From Solenopsis invicta (lineage: Eukaryota > Arthropoda > Insecta > Hymenoptera > Formicidae), in the NCBI RefSeq assembly GCF_016802725.1, contig NC_052670.1, forward strand, positions 14,475,641-14,539,640: a DNA stretch of 64,000 bases. The letters run 5' to 3'. The position numbers were made by a program, and so were the translations under genes. Below, piece by piece: positions 1-11,426 of the stretch. The notes below the pieces were generated by a model. It was not told the origin of the DNA. It saw only the letters and a list, made by a program, of their open reading frames with translations, and ran no database searches. The stretch's first letter is position 1; every line of letters starts with the position of its first letter.

Positions 1-1170
1 AGTTGGGATTGGCACTATCTATCTTTAACCATTTTCATCGACTAAAACACTTTGTGTTAATTCGTCATCACTTCGATAGAGTTTATGCATAGAAACGGGA
101 GTGGAATGAGTCTAATGTATTTCCATTGACTTAAAATTCTACGGTACATTAGTTGTGAATTAATGCCTCAGTGGAAACTAGATATGTTCATAGACATAGA
201 CATGTTTGTAGTTTCGTTCGAAAAGACGCCAAATGTATGATAAAATCTTTAATGGATATAATTAACCTCGTAAATAAGATCCACGGACGATTTAATGTTA
301 ATATTTCGCGGTCTTTAATTTTATTTATATGAAAAAATGTGTAAACAACCTGCGAAACTAGACTTTATAGACGTCTATTAGTTATCAATCAGTCCGCAAA
401 GTTACCGTTTCTTCGTGACGTTATACTATGTGCCTCGGAGATAGTTAAATTAGTTGTCACTTTGCATATCGCTATCTAAATGACCGAGTTACAGCCAGTA
501 ATCCAGTTTCAGGTTCCAGTCGATCAGATACGCGACCTCGGCATTCAAAATTATTTATAAACAAATAATAGCCATCATGGAGCTAACAATAAGTCAAAAT
601 AAAGACATGATCAGACATTTCAACAAATATTAAAAAAAAAGAAAAATAAGCTGTTACAGAAAATTATCAGAATAAAAATTGGCGTAGTATATCAAGTAAC
701 TTTAGTAATCCAAAATTATTCTGCTTATTTTGCTAAAAGAATTTGGCGACGCATGTATTCGACGAACAAGAATTTCATATACCTACGCCGAATATAATAC
801 GTATAGATGTAATGTTATAATAAATACATGTGTTATATAGCAATTATATATCTATGTTATATATGTGTTATATAGCATTACGTCTGTGTTACATTCGATA
901 TTTATGGGATATACTGTCAAATTCGTAGTGTAACTTTGAATCACTTTGAATTATTTTTAGTCATTTCTATAGGATGCCTTTGTGCCCGCTCAATATGTCA
1001 TTAATTTAACTAAAATAATGGAGTGAAACAATTTATTTTAAGAAATTTTTAATTTGACTTATTATTTGTTTAGTAAATGCATACGCTAATATAAACAATT
1101 TTTACCTTAAAACTTAAAGCAATTCAATCACAGAAATGAGGTAATGAGGTTGTTCTTTTAACCAATATAA
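1..1170. other. AT-rich intergenic bed, no gene seen
   Basis: Both strands are dense in stop codons and no domain-like reading was found. The only local structure is a short direct repeat of TGTGTTATATAGCA near 829 and 864. Nothing else is supported. Confidence 0.6.
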
Positions 1171-1257
1171 CCCGTACAACATAGAATATTCTAGCAATGT
1201 TACAGCAATGTTTTTAACATTTTTGCAATATTGTTAAAATGTTTTGTGTCGTATGGG
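1171..1257. repeat. Foldback repeat, family Q copy 1
   Basis: An 87-bp imperfect hairpin. The left arm begins CCCGTACAACATAGAATATT and the reverse complement of the right arm begins CCCATACGACACAAAACATT; both continue into repeated GCAATGTT-like words. The same GCAACATTGC vocabulary occurs at 15153-15192 and 57944-57993, so this is probably a small non-autonomous DNA element. No clear target duplication was seen. Confidence 0.55.
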
Positions 1258-1679
1258 CACATGTTTTGTGTTAAAATAATAAATTTCGACATATAGAAGT
1301 TAAAAATGACAAAATGTTGTTTAATTTAAGGAATTTGATTCTTTAATGCTTAATATATAAAACAAATGATCTGAAAATACTGATCTACACATATATCGAG
1401 CTTTTTCATCTTCCTCATATTATTTTTTGTAAGACACCAGAATTAAATAAATATTTAGAGGATTCTCGGCGAAAGAATAAAATCAAAATGCGAACTACGT
1501 TATGTACTCTACAGTATAGCACTCTGCGGTAATAGGTAATGTATTATTAATGTAACATACTCTTTCGCGGAAAGCAATAACGAGTTTTCTAACCACTCAT
1601 TCTCTATCAATCTGCTGTGAAGAAAATCGTAAATTTCAGTTTCCGTTTAATGATGAATTATCGCTGCGGAAGATCATCG
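1258..1679. other. AT-rich intergenic, nothing recognised
   Basis: Low-complexity A+T sequence leading into the GC-rich island that begins near 1680. No gene, RNA or repeat match was found. Confidence 0.5.
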
Positions 1680-2530
1680 AAGTATAGAAGGTGGAGAACG
1701 GCGGTGGAGAAAGAAAGAGAAAGAAAGAGAGGGAGAGTGAGAGAAGACAAGCTGCGCTTTCTAATCGGCGACGTATATCGCGGCTCTCGCGATTAAAATC
1801 GGAAATAGATCCACGGCGTTCTCTCTTCGGGGCGTCTCCTTCGCGTCTGTACTACCGCGCGTTTAAAAATTCTCACGGGAGGAAGAGCCTGGGGACTTAG
1901 AGAGGACCATAAATAATTCCGAGGATCCGTTTACCTGAGGGGGTAACGATGGATCCTCTCGGTGTGTATGTACATACACGTATACGCACGTATGCGGGCA
2001 TTCGACAATGGCCCCCGGGTGTTGGCCTTATCGATAGCCGATGCGTCCGTACGTAATTAAGTTACAAAGTGGCCGTTGTCAAGCGTCTATTTTCCTGTGC
2101 CAAAGAGCGTATCCTGACGATACCGGTACCTCCGCTCCGTTCCGAGTTCTGACACGATCGAGACAACAGTTTGGTGAATGATTAAACGTGTACGTTTCGA
2201 GAACGAGATGTCTCGTCGTTGTTTCGAGAACGAGAGACCATCCGACTAAAACGTCAATTGCGCTAACGTACGTACGTACATACGTTGTAAGGATTTCCGT
2301 TATAAAATTAATTCCAGGCTTCGGTTGAGACTCGAGCACGCTCATTTTCAAGAGCCGCACGCCACGCCTGTCGCCGTTTTAAAGACACGGACAGCCAAGG
2401 TAAACGTTCCCTCGCTCTCGCGAGAGGGAGGTCCGCTTTAGAGAACCGCTACTCTCCCTGCGCGCGCGCGAGTATTGCGCGGACTCGCGTGCGGCTCGTA
2501 GCCAACGGCTTCTCGCATAGTCAAAGGCAA

Positions 2531-2562
2531 TATAAAAGGTATAGAGAGTGTGGAATTCAGCC
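2531..2562 (+). promoter_or_regulatory. Candidate TATA + initiator core promoter
   Basis: TATAAAAGG starts at 2531. A TTCAGCC initiator-like word follows, with its A at 2559, 28 bases from the first T of the TATA box. That is close to the usual insect spacing of about 30. It lies inside a CpG-rich island. No downstream coding exon is recognised, so a non-coding first exon or a chance match are both possible. Confidence 0.35.
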
Positions 2563-2936
2563 GCCTCTCAGCTTGAGACCCGGGCTCTCCGGGCTTGATT
2601 CGCTTCTCCGAGTCGACTCGAGCCACGGGACTCTCCTCGCCGTAGAGTCTCCTCTCCACCGGTTGATGATGGAACGAAGCATTCTGGTTCCCGTCATGCT
2701 AGCCCGTAGGCTTCGTGCGCGCGCCGAGCCCGGTCTGTAGCAGGACTGGGCCTGCTTGAAAGTCGGCTCGCAGCGAGTTACACCGCCGTGCCGCGGCCGC
2801 ACCGCGCCGACCTACGTTCCGTCTTCTCTCGCTTTAAATCGATCGGGCCACGTATCGGGGCCGCTCGCCAAAAAGGACGAAGTGTTTTCAAAGACCGGGC
2901 CGAAGTTAGTCGGTTGCGGCAGTGGCCTCCAAAATT

Positions 2937-2958
2937 CCCTCCTCCCCCCTCCCCCCCC
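2937..2958 (-). other. C-rich run, G-quadruplex potential on minus strand
   Basis: The plus strand reads as runs of C separated by T (CCCTCCTCCCCCC, then eight C). The minus strand therefore has G runs, but one run is only two long, so it is a weaker quadruplex candidate than those near 19801 and 51268. Confidence 0.35.
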
Positions 2959-3139
2959 AAATCCTCTTTCCGAGAACGTTCAAGACATAACTTCTCCTCG
3001 AGACTTGGACGAAGTTATTAACTTCAAGGATGAAAATATCAAATTTTTGTAACAATTTACTCAAGCTCGGAAAATATGATAAGTCGAACTACTGTTGTCC
3101 TGGATCTTTCAGTAGTTCTGCTTTCAACTATTGTGACCA

Positions 3140-3305
3140 GTGTTGCGCTTAGATAATTTAAAATTATCTAAAAATAAGATGAATTACATATAAATATCAA
3201 TTAGATAAAATAAAGATGATTTAATTTTAATTTATCTATAAAGATAAAATTATGTACGGTTTTATCCAGATAATTTTTAGATGACATCGCTATTGAGCAA
3301 AACAA
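3140..3305 (+). repeat. Dispersed repeat family G, copy 1 (GATAA-rich)
   Basis: This stretch aligns by eye with the reverse complement of 60012-60195. Shared blocks in order include AAATTATCTA..ATAAGAT, GAATTACATATAAA, AAATAAAGATGA, ATAAAATTATGTAC and GCTATTGAGCAAAACAATT at the far end. Both copies are rich in GATAA/TTATC words. Family identity is unknown. Confidence 0.65.
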
Positions 3306-3572
3306 TTAAAAATATGAAGAAGAAATGTGTTTATATTTTTATTTCTTAAAAAAAATAAAAGTTTTTCAAGTAATTTAATATCACAAAAAAATTTTTGAAT
3401 TTGAATCAGTACGCAAATAAAAATAATTAAATCTAAAAAATAGAACGAATATGTAATGAGACTGACAAAATTTCTTGCAAAAGTTTTCGAATTTATAGTT
3501 CTGGGGCAGTTTTTATATTACACTACTACTAATCTGTGCAATATATCTTGGCTGCATTCCGATATACCTACA

Positions 3573-3632
3573 CTGCCAGTACTAAAAATTTATAGTTCAC
3601 GTAGGTATACTATAGATTTTTAGCACTAACAG
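3573..3632. repeat. Short hairpin
   Basis: Arms of about 22 bases: CTGCCAGTACTAAAAATTTA on the left, and CTGTTAGTGCTAAAAATCTA on the reverse complement of the right. The loop contains a second small palindrome (CCTACA / TAGGTATA). It could be a degraded miniature transposon. Confidence 0.45.
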
Positions 3633-3749
3633 TAAATTTCAAAACATAATTCCGTTACCATTAAGTTACTTGAAAAATTGTCCTGCTAGGATAAATGATA
3701 ACTTAAGATTGAGGCTAAGGACAATACTTCATTCTCGTTATCGCTCACA

Positions 3750-3860
3750 TAATCTAAGATAAGATAATTTGAAAAAGATGGCTCTTCTTTTATCCAAGAT
3801 AAAGATGAAGATAATATACATTATAATAATTTAGATAAAGATAAGATGAAGCTATTCTTA
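3750..3860. repeat. GATAAG/GATAAAGATGA-rich tract
   Basis: GATAAGAT, GATAAAGATGA and GATAAAGATAAGATGA recur within 110 bases. The vocabulary is the same as repeat family G just upstream, so this may be a rearranged piece of it. GATA-factor binding is conceivable but not shown. Confidence 0.4.
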
Positions 3861-3891
3861 ATCTGAATGATTATCTACATAATGTATATAG

Positions 3892-4053
3892 GTAACGGCA
3901 GATTCTGATCATGCCAGGATCAGAAAATTCGACAATGATCTAAATTGCTTTTCTCTTCTTACTTTCAAGAATTTGAAGACCTAACTTCAAAATAAATTCC
4001 AGTTATAAATTTCAAGTTGCAGAAGAAAGAGAAAAGGATCAGATTACCGTTAC
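3892..4053. repeat. Foldback element candidate
   Basis: The ends GGTAACGGCAGATTCTGATC (left) and GTAACGGTAATCTGATCC (reverse complement of right) match with small gaps. Inside, CTTTTCTCTTCTT on the left is complementary to AAGAAAGAGAAAAG on the right. The 160-bp size suits a MITE, but no target duplication is evident. Confidence 0.4.
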
Positions 4054-5050
4054 ACTAAACGTTTCAGTTTTATATGAGAGATGAGATATATGTTAGTTAA
4101 ATTTGGACGTAAATGTCGTAAACCAGTTTTTCCTCTTCGATGTAATCTAAAGCCTAATAGCTCGAATGACATAAGTATTTCTTCGTGATAACTAGATGCT
4201 AGCGCATGGAAAATTTCCATAACCGTAGCGATCGCATACCGTAATATACCTATAAATTTTATGGACTCTCGAAAGTGAACGTTAGAAAGCGCGCGATCGG
4301 TTTTATTAATTATACTAGCGCCGCGGCTTTTTGAAATTCCTATCGTTATCCCGCGTTTACGACGGAACGAATTCCTCCGACGAACGCGCAACGATTTCGT
4401 ATAAAGCTCTCCCATCATTAGATACGCGACGATATATCGAACGAATTCGTATCCTCCATTAAGATTGGTCGCTTTTCAGTTCATCGTAACGCGTAAATTA
4501 GATTTCGATTGGACGGCTGGCGAGATACCGGCTCGTTCGCAAATCATAATCAGGTCTTTATTCGAGAAGAAAGAACGATCGAGCCTCTCAGCGATCTATC
4601 GATCAACAACGGCGGCGTTGTGATTTTTAGTGCAGCCGCCACCGCCGTCGTAGCGATTTCAGTCGGAAACTTCGAAAGTCGGTTCCGATAGAACCAGACT
4701 GGTCCACTCTCTCCCTTCGGAAGAAGTGAAGAAGGAGGAGGAACGCGAGTGAGCAAGAGAGAAAAAGAGAGAGAGAGAGAAAGAGAGACCACAGGGAGGA
4801 TGGGACTAGACGAGAGAAGACGTGATCACGTGCTTCGCTTCCTTTTAAATTGATCGACGATCCATAGGCGTATCGTTGAAAAGCATCAAGGCTACTCTTC
4901 TCTACCACTACATCGCACGATTGTAATGCATGTCGATTCCAGATCTGAAGCCGACGCGACGTCACGATTTTACGACGGATGTTAGGACGATCCGCGGCCA
5001 CCGTTACATCCCGGGACACCTGTAAATATTATCCCGCGAGCGTTTCGCCC
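4054..5050. other. Moderately GC-rich island, no gene recognised
   Basis: CpG-containing sequence with a GCCGCCACCGCCG patch near 4635 and an AG-rich microsatellite-like patch (4752-4790). A 122-codon open frame on the minus strand (4050-4418) and others up to 130 codons show no domain and are not called. Confidence 0.5.
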
Positions 5051-6560
5051 TCCACAAAGAGTTGTCTCACACAAAGGAAAATAGATTGATCGATACAGCG
5101 AAGCTATACCTTGCTACGCAAGTTTAACCTTTGTAGGACGGGAGCGTCGACACAACGGTGCTACTTTTATTTTTTACATTGTCAGCATGCTGTAATTTCT
5201 GTGTCTGCTCTTATCGTTAATACTTGTTCTACCGGACTCCTAATACTGAAATTAATCGAAGTGGCTACCAATGACTGCGTATACCCGTAAATAAAAGCTC
5301 ACGCCTAATCTTTATGTACTAGCAAGCATTCGCGCTTTATTTGCTTGAGTGTAGGGAACGCTTCTCGTTTGACTTATCGTTTTCGATTTATCATTCGCAA
5401 TATTGCATGCTTTATGCATACTTTTGATGCGTTGTTAATTACACATTGAGATAATTACATTAGTTTTTATTTCTTTGTTGGTATTTCAAATATCCAAATT
5501 TTTTGGTTTGGTTGTATTAAAAAATAATGTAAAATTAATGTATGTTGAGTAACTTCACAATGCATTCTAATAAAATGCAACAAATCCTAGCGTACAAATG
5601 ACATGAATACATTCATTTCTATTATTATTATTTTTTTTTTTTTAATTTGATGTTTACATGTTACACATCTAAGTATTTAAATTCAACGACGTTAGAAACA
5701 TTTGTCTGGGTTATCATGCCACATAGGATTTGCCAATTTGAATTTTAAATTCCTAAAGTTTAAATAATTTTTTTGAATTATCAAATTTGAATTCTCAAGA
5801 AACTCAAAAATCTGTTATGACAAATCGTTAAATGACAGGGTGTGCACTCAAATTTTGTAATAAATTTCTTAAAAATTCTCGGATCCTTCTTGCAGGAATT
5901 TCAATTATAATTCCAGATAAGATTAGAGAATTTTTCAATACAACTTTATAGCAAATTTGTTTTATTACACGTACTTTTTAATATTTTTTTAGCGGCGCAA
6001 ATTACAAAGAAAAGCCATTTAAAATTTGAATATTAAACTGGAGGAGATTAAACTAGAAAGAAATAATATGAATTAAATGTATAACGACTTATTTACAATA
6101 TTTTAAATTAATTTACATTAATGGATAAAAATATAATCACTGGACAGAAAATATAAGAAATAATTTTGTCAGAAAAGGATAAAATTTGAATTTAAACATA
6201 AAATTCCAAAAATTTTTCTGCGGACCAATAAAAGCCCCTGAAAACCTTGGACAATTTGTCAATTTTTAAATATTGATGTTACCGTAGAAGACGAGAAATT
6301 AATTTAATGATTCTGAAACAATATCGTGTTTTAAGGTAAGAAATGCAATGAATTATAATGAATCTTATTAAAAAAAAAGATATAAAAAATAAATTCATCC
6401 GTCTCTAAAGATTACTAACATTAGATTTATAATTAAGTAGATCTGATTATACAGCAAAGAAATTACATTTGAAACCAATTATAATTACTTTTACACACAT
6501 AATTGTCTTGCCTTATCATAAAATCTGCTCAGTTATAAATCTCTCTTTTCGTGCACAAAT
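5051..6560. other. AT-rich bed, nothing recognised
   Basis: AT-rich with a T run at about 5630-5643. No inverted or dispersed repeat counterpart was found elsewhere in the window and no coding signal was seen. Confidence 0.5.
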
Positions 6561-7090
6561 GAAAATTCCGTCATTCATGATCATCCCTTCTCTCGACTTT
6601 CTAACTTTTTGCGCGAAACGTTTAAATAAACGTTTAAAATGACTAAGGAAGTTTTGTTATCAATTTGCATCAATTACATTAATTTAATTTGTCAAAGTCT
6701 CTCAAAAAGATCTCGCGTACGTCATCTCGAATTGATCGTACGAACGGATATCGCCGCGAATATCGAGATTTGAAGCGAAGAAATAGATTACGGTGGGATG
6801 CTCGTTTATATACGCACGTAGAGTATCTTGAGGGCCTGTGGAATCTCCGGTATTTCTTTGACATCGTGGAAGCTATGCCAGAGCGTTGATTAACGCGCGG
6901 CTCGCAGCTGTATACAATATCGGAATTTCGGTAGGAGAAACAAAAAGAAAAGTTTAAAGTCACTTTTCAATTCTTCGCCTTGTCCGCAAAACGCGTCGAC
7001 TTCTTTAATTAAGCTATAACTACGTAACTACAAAATTCTTGGTAGATACGTCTCGCAACGATAACGTCCTGTGTTATTTATAGGATTCGT
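6561..7090. other. Small mixed-composition segment, no gene seen
   Basis: A modest CpG-containing patch (about 6700-6910) between two AT-rich beds. Overlapping short open frames on both strands show no domain. Confidence 0.4.
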
Positions 7091-7559
7091 TTAGGTAACT
7101 AGTTAAAAAGTTAATAACTGTTAAACTAACTTGGTTTTTAACTTTAACTATTTTTAAAATATAAGTTTTAATTTATCAACATTTTTTTCCAAGTTAAAAT
7201 TTTATCTATGTGAGAGAAGAAAGAAAATATTATAAAAGAAAAAATGCATTATAATAAACATACAAAAAACAATATTTATTTATTACTTTCTATAAACTTA
7301 ATTTACAAATAAAATATTAAATATATTTGATAATCTATATTATAACTGTTTAGAGTAATCAAACTTTAAAAACTCGCGAATTTCTAATTGAATAATGCTT
7401 TACAAAATTAACTTTTAATTTAACTTAAATTAATGTGATCTTAACTTGTAACTAATTAGCTTTTTTGTTCATTTAACCTTTAACGTAACTAAATTAATTT
7501 TATAAGCCATTAACCTTTTAACTTAATTTAGCTAAAAGAATATATTGACTTACCCAATC
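7091..7559 (-). repeat. Dispersed repeat family T, copy 1 (minus)
   Basis: About 470 bp, reverse complement of the layout at 20861, 23480 and 31352. Outer ends are TAGGTAACTAGTTAAAAAG on the left and TTGACTTACCCAA on the right, so the ends are short inverted repeats of the type TTGGGTAAnTAGTTA. Subterminal sequence is built from AGTTAA/TTAACT words. The middle holds an AT-rich core with ATAAAATATT and TAATCTA. Probably a non-autonomous DNA transposon. Confidence 0.65.
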
Positions 7560-7680
7560 TTGGTTATTTAATTATCTAAATTACTGTACTAAGCATCGAA
7601 CGTGACGCATCTAGTTAACCATCAATTAATGAGAAATAAGACCAAACGAATACGTCTGTTTACCCACGAGTTAAAAGTTA

Positions 7681-8215
7681 AAAAGTGAGAAAAATAAATG
7701 CAGAAACAAAGATCGTGAAAGTAGGCGCTGCGGCAACGCGATATGCCTACCTACGCGAATAGCAGGCCGCCAGTACGGTCGCGAGTTAATAAGCGAGCGA
7801 GCAGCAACAACAGCAACACAAACGACCGTATATACCCGAGCTGTAACGTGGGAGGCGTCCGCCCGTTCACGGTAGAAACCGGCGCGCGCGCAATTGCGAT
7901 GCAAAAGGGTTAAAAGAGCCGGGACGACGGGATAAAAGTCGGATTTTTGCGGCCAGGCGCCGCTTTCTAAAGCCGCGACACGTCAGACGCCGTTTGTACG
8001 CGCGAGCTTCCCTCGGTGGGGGATATTAGAAAGGACAGGACGATAATCGAAGGTCAAGTGCTAAGCGCTCGCCCCGAACGCGCTCTCGAATGAGCGCTCC
8101 GCTATAGTCGCGTTTAACCCTTGATCACGTTGCGTTTGAATTTGAATAGCACGATCGCTATCACGCTATAGTTAGCTCTGACTTCAGCGATAAATGGGCG
8201 TCACGAGTTACTTTT
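7681..8215. other. CpG-rich island 2
   Basis: GC-rich sequence, e.g. CGGCGCGCGCGCAATTGCG near 7880. There are CAGCAACAACAGCAACA (7802) and other simple words. No coding domain or RNA gene was recognised. Confidence 0.5.
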
Positions 8216-8445
8216 ACTTCATCTACGTCTCGTTTTTTTTTTCTTTTTACAAAGACAGCTTTGTTGATTCGATCTAATTCCGTCCTGAAATTATTTTGAG
8301 AATCATAAATTCTTTTTATCTATGTATTTCTTGTGAAATTATATTTTAAAATATAAGAATTTATTAAAAATATTATTATAAATAAATGTTTCTAAATAAT
8401 TACTGATTTAAAACAATGAAATATTAATAAATAAATATTTATTTT

Positions 8446-8502
8446 AAATAATATTACGATACACGGAAATTACGGAAAGGATTAAAGTGCTGATGTTTAA
8501 TC
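8446..8502 (+). repeat. Direct repeat X, left copy, flanking the family F dimer
   Basis: TAAATAATATTACGATACA followed by GAAATTACGGAAAGGATTAA and TGTTTAAT resembles 9918-9975 (TAAATAATGTTACGATGCA, then GAAATTGCAGAAAGCATTAA, then ACTTTAAT). The two copies lie on either side of a tandem pair of family F repeats. Confidence 0.55.
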
Positions 8503-8604
8503 GCGGCGTTTCACAACTTTAAAATACAATTTAGTATAATAATTTAACTGTGAGATGTTTTTTGATGTTTTTATAAAATATAAAAATATTAGAGTGCAAA
8601 TCAA

Positions 8605-9235
8605 GTATTTGTCGAATCAAATGAGTCAACGTGAAAATTTGAGATTCGATTAAAATTTTCTCGGATTTACAGGCTAATTTAAACATAAATTATTTTCAAT
8701 AACGGTGAAAATTTTTTTTAAGAGACAAAAAAATTAAAATTTGAAAAAACAAATACAAAAAAATAATGTGCTAAATAAAAATTTATAATAGATGCTATAC
8801 AGATAATAAATGTGAAAATTTTATACTAATAAATGAATTAAATACATATCATATAAATTTCAATGTTACTATCAAAGTGATAGTAACTTGGAGTGCTTTA
8901 TTACAAAGACAACCTTCGGTTGGTAGCAGTCAGGACTAAGAATAGAACGGAAAACTTATAAAATCATGAAATAAATTTTCGAAGACAATTGTCTATCGTC
9001 TACACAAGTTTTCGAATTGTATATAAAATTTAAAAATGACAGAAAAGTTTTGAAAATCAACTAACAATCAAGCATGAGAATTGGCACACGCTGATACAAA
9101 GATTTTTCATGAGAAATATAAACAAATCAAAATAAAAGATCGATTTAAGATTGAGTCATTGATCATTCAAAATTCTCGAAATTTTTTAATTTGAAAACAA
9201 ATCAAATTGAATTTGAAATTTTCATCAAATCGAAT
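8605..9235 (+). repeat. Dispersed repeat family F, copy 1
   Basis: This is the first unit of a head-to-tail pair. TGTGCTAAATAAAAATTTAT at 8767 recurs at 9401, a period of 634. Other shared blocks are ATACATATC.TA.AAATTTCAAT, ATAAAAT.ATGA, TTCGAAGACAATTGTCTA, CACACGCTGATACAAA, and the terminal GAATCGAAT-type words. A third copy starts near 28725. No open frame of note; class unknown. Confidence 0.7.
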
Positions 9236-9870
9236 CTCTTTGATTCGAACATGAATCGAATTTGCTGAATCAAATTTCCCCTGATTTTCACCTTGCATGT
9301 TAATTTAACGTAATAAAGAATTTTTAATGATATTGAAAATCTTTTTTAATAAATGAGAAAATTAATTGCAAGAATTTTAGAAACTGATTATAAAAAAGGA
9401 TGTGCTAAATAAAAATTTATGATAGATTGCATACAAATAATAAGTGTGAACATTATACCGATAAATAAACATTGAATACATATCGTACAAATTTCAATAT
9501 TATTATCAAAATGTCAGTACTTTAGTGCACTTTTATTAGAAAAATAGAATAGAACAACTTCAACTTTTTTCTAAATTCTATAAAATTATGATAAAAGTCT
9601 ATGAAATGTTGAAACAAATTTTTGAAGACGATTATCTGTAATGTATACAAATTTTTTAATACTTTATAAAATTAAGAAACGGTAGAAAACTTTTGGAAAT
9701 CAACAATCAACAGAATTGATACATGCTGATGCAAAAATAATCGCGTGAGAGATATAAAGATAATGAACTACAATTAAAACAGGTAATCGAATTATCAATG
9801 ATTCGAAATTCTCGAACTATTTGAATTCGAATTTTTTATATTCAAAGACAAATCAAATTGAATTTACTGT
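9236..9870 (+). repeat. Dispersed repeat family F, copy 2
   Basis: Second unit of the tandem pair, colinear with 8605-9235 over its length (for example ACATGCTGATGCAAAA here against ACACGCTGATACAAA). It begins and ends in clusters of GAATTCGAA/TCGAATC words shared with the copy at 28725. Confidence 0.7.
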
Positions 9871-9917
9871 GATTCAAATTCAAACACCTTTAAAAAATAT
9901 ATTTTAAAAAATGATAT

Positions 9918-9975
9918 AAATAATGTTACGATGCATTATAGAAATTGCAGAAAGCATTAAAATGTTGAACTTTAA
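9918..9975 (+). repeat. Direct repeat X, right copy
   Basis: Matches 8446-8502 at roughly three bases in four. Together the two X copies bracket the family F dimer, 1472 bases apart. Confidence 0.55.
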
Positions 9976-10179
9976 TGTGCAGTGCCCCAGAACCTTAGAG
10001 CACGATTTGAATAGTAAATTAAGCGCGAGATGCCTTTTGCTAAATAACAAAAGTCGAAAGATAACTGCGATTTCGGTGAATGTAGATGGACGAACGATAC
10101 AACTTGTTAACGATATTGTTTATTTTTACTCGGACTCGTTGCGGCCGCGCAACGAGAGGATGATTCGCTGGGTGAAAAT

Positions 10180-10620
10180 TTATTGAAAGCGCCTGTCAAT
10201 CAATCCCAGAATAATTTGCAGCCGGGGCGGAATGAAATGATTTCGCACGTCGATCGCGAGATAATAGATGCATCGAAGTAACGGTAACTCGCGAGATATT
10301 ACGCGGTACGATACGCGCGGGACGACGCGCGGGGCGAGCGCGCGGCTATCGTAATTACATCGGTAATACGGCTATGTAATCGTAAATACAATTAGTGTTG
10401 ATTGCAGCGCCCGCACGATTTTTTATCGTCGTCCCGCGGGCGTTATCCTTCCGTAATTCCGCGCATGCGAACGCCTGCATTCATCTTTCTCGGTATCGAT
10501 CCGTACATCTGAGAGCTTCTCAACCGCAATACGTTACGTAGAAACATAGGAAGGGAACGCGTAGAGTGGATCGCACTGTGAAGCCCACTTTCCGAAGACT
10601 TCTTTCGTAATTCGCGCGTT
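10180..10620. other. GC-rich island 3, regulatory-like
   Basis: A sharp GC-rich block (GCGCGGGACGACGCGCGGGGC near 10320, split by other bases) passes into GTAATTACATCGGTAATACG and a TTTTTATCGTC patch. The spaced TAATTA/TAATAC cores beside CpG-rich DNA resemble homeodomain-bound enhancers. This is an inference only; conservation has not been tested. Confidence 0.35.
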
Positions 10621-10763
10621 AGAATTCAGAAGAAAATTCTCTCCGCAATTTTATATCGCAATATAACTAAATCATTTAATAAGTAAGAATATATTGTAAC
10701 GTGAAGAAAGTAAATTTCAAGTGGGTACATTAAAAACATTTGTTGTCAAAAGTGTATGGGATA

Positions 10764-10838
10764 TATTCTCGCACGACTACCATGATTACTATAATTTTGA
10801 GGGTAAATTCTAAGAGAAAATTCTCTCCGTATAATAAA
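10764..10838 (-). repeat. Fragment of MITE family N
   Basis: The reverse complement reads GGAGAGAATTTTCTCTTAG, then AATTTACCCTCAAAATTATAG and TAATCATGG. This parallels the outer arms at 53550 and the right arm of 31973-32168. Only one arm is visible. Confidence 0.45.
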
Positions 10839-10998
10839 TTAGCTAACACTTTCAGTATGGGTCATATCTCAAAACATTACCAAAAATATAAAAATTTCAA
10901 AAAATATTCTAGTATTACGTAAGTATTTGTGTAAAATTTGAGCTCACTTGTTGATTTATTAAATTCTTTTTGTTCACTTTCGATTCTTATATCTTACA

Positions 10999-11426
10999 AT
11001 TAGTCCCTACATCTTTTAACATTACAACTGAAATACACAATTTAAGATTAAAACTTGGGAATTGTAGTGTTCGTTGTTTCTTCAATGTCAAACGCTTTGC
11101 CATTTTATATATAAACAATTGCATTAATTATATTCAAACGTGCTACGAGCGTAAAATCGAATCTCTACGTGTACCTTTTTAATACATCGATTACCAAACT
11201 GAAGAGAAATCGATTTTACTACGTGAAGATACGTATCTCTCAATTCAACGGATACTCACATGCAAGAAGTTCTGTACGGGTAGATACAAAGTAACAGCAT
11301 AAAGACTTACCTGTAAAAAAAATAAAATACATGTGTTAAATATTAATAATTATCTCCATAAGTGAATAATTTTAATTTATTTATTATAAAATTGTTGATT
11401 TATTTATGAAGTGCATTTACGTATTT
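10999..11426. repeat. Extra segment in family A copy 1, flanked by an 8-bp duplication
   Basis: ATCTTACA occurs at 10991-10998 and again at 11427-11434, and the 428 bases between them have no counterpart in the other two family A copies. An 8-bp target duplication is typical of hAT elements, but the ends are not inverted repeats. A deletion in the other copies is an alternative. Confidence 0.3.

Larger units (their letters stand above)
1680..2990. other. CpG-rich island 1 with purine-rich entry
   Basis: Base composition switches abruptly to GC- and CpG-rich. It starts with an AG-rich stretch (1690-1745), holds an (ACGT)-rich patch near 2270-2285, and is richest at 2400-2830. Open frames of 60-98 codons on both strands overlap each other here; none has a recognisable domain, as expected where stop codons are rare. 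A core-promoter-like arrangement lies at 2531-2562, so a 5' exon is possible, but no open frame can be assigned to it. Confidence 0.55.

Noticed and set aside
4050..4418. 122-codon minus-strand frame
   Set aside because: No recognisable domain, no promoter or splice support, and its end overlaps the foldback candidate at 3892-4053.
9923..10186. 87-codon frame at the right edge of the family F dimer
   Set aside because: It starts inside direct repeat X and shows no domain; more likely chance.
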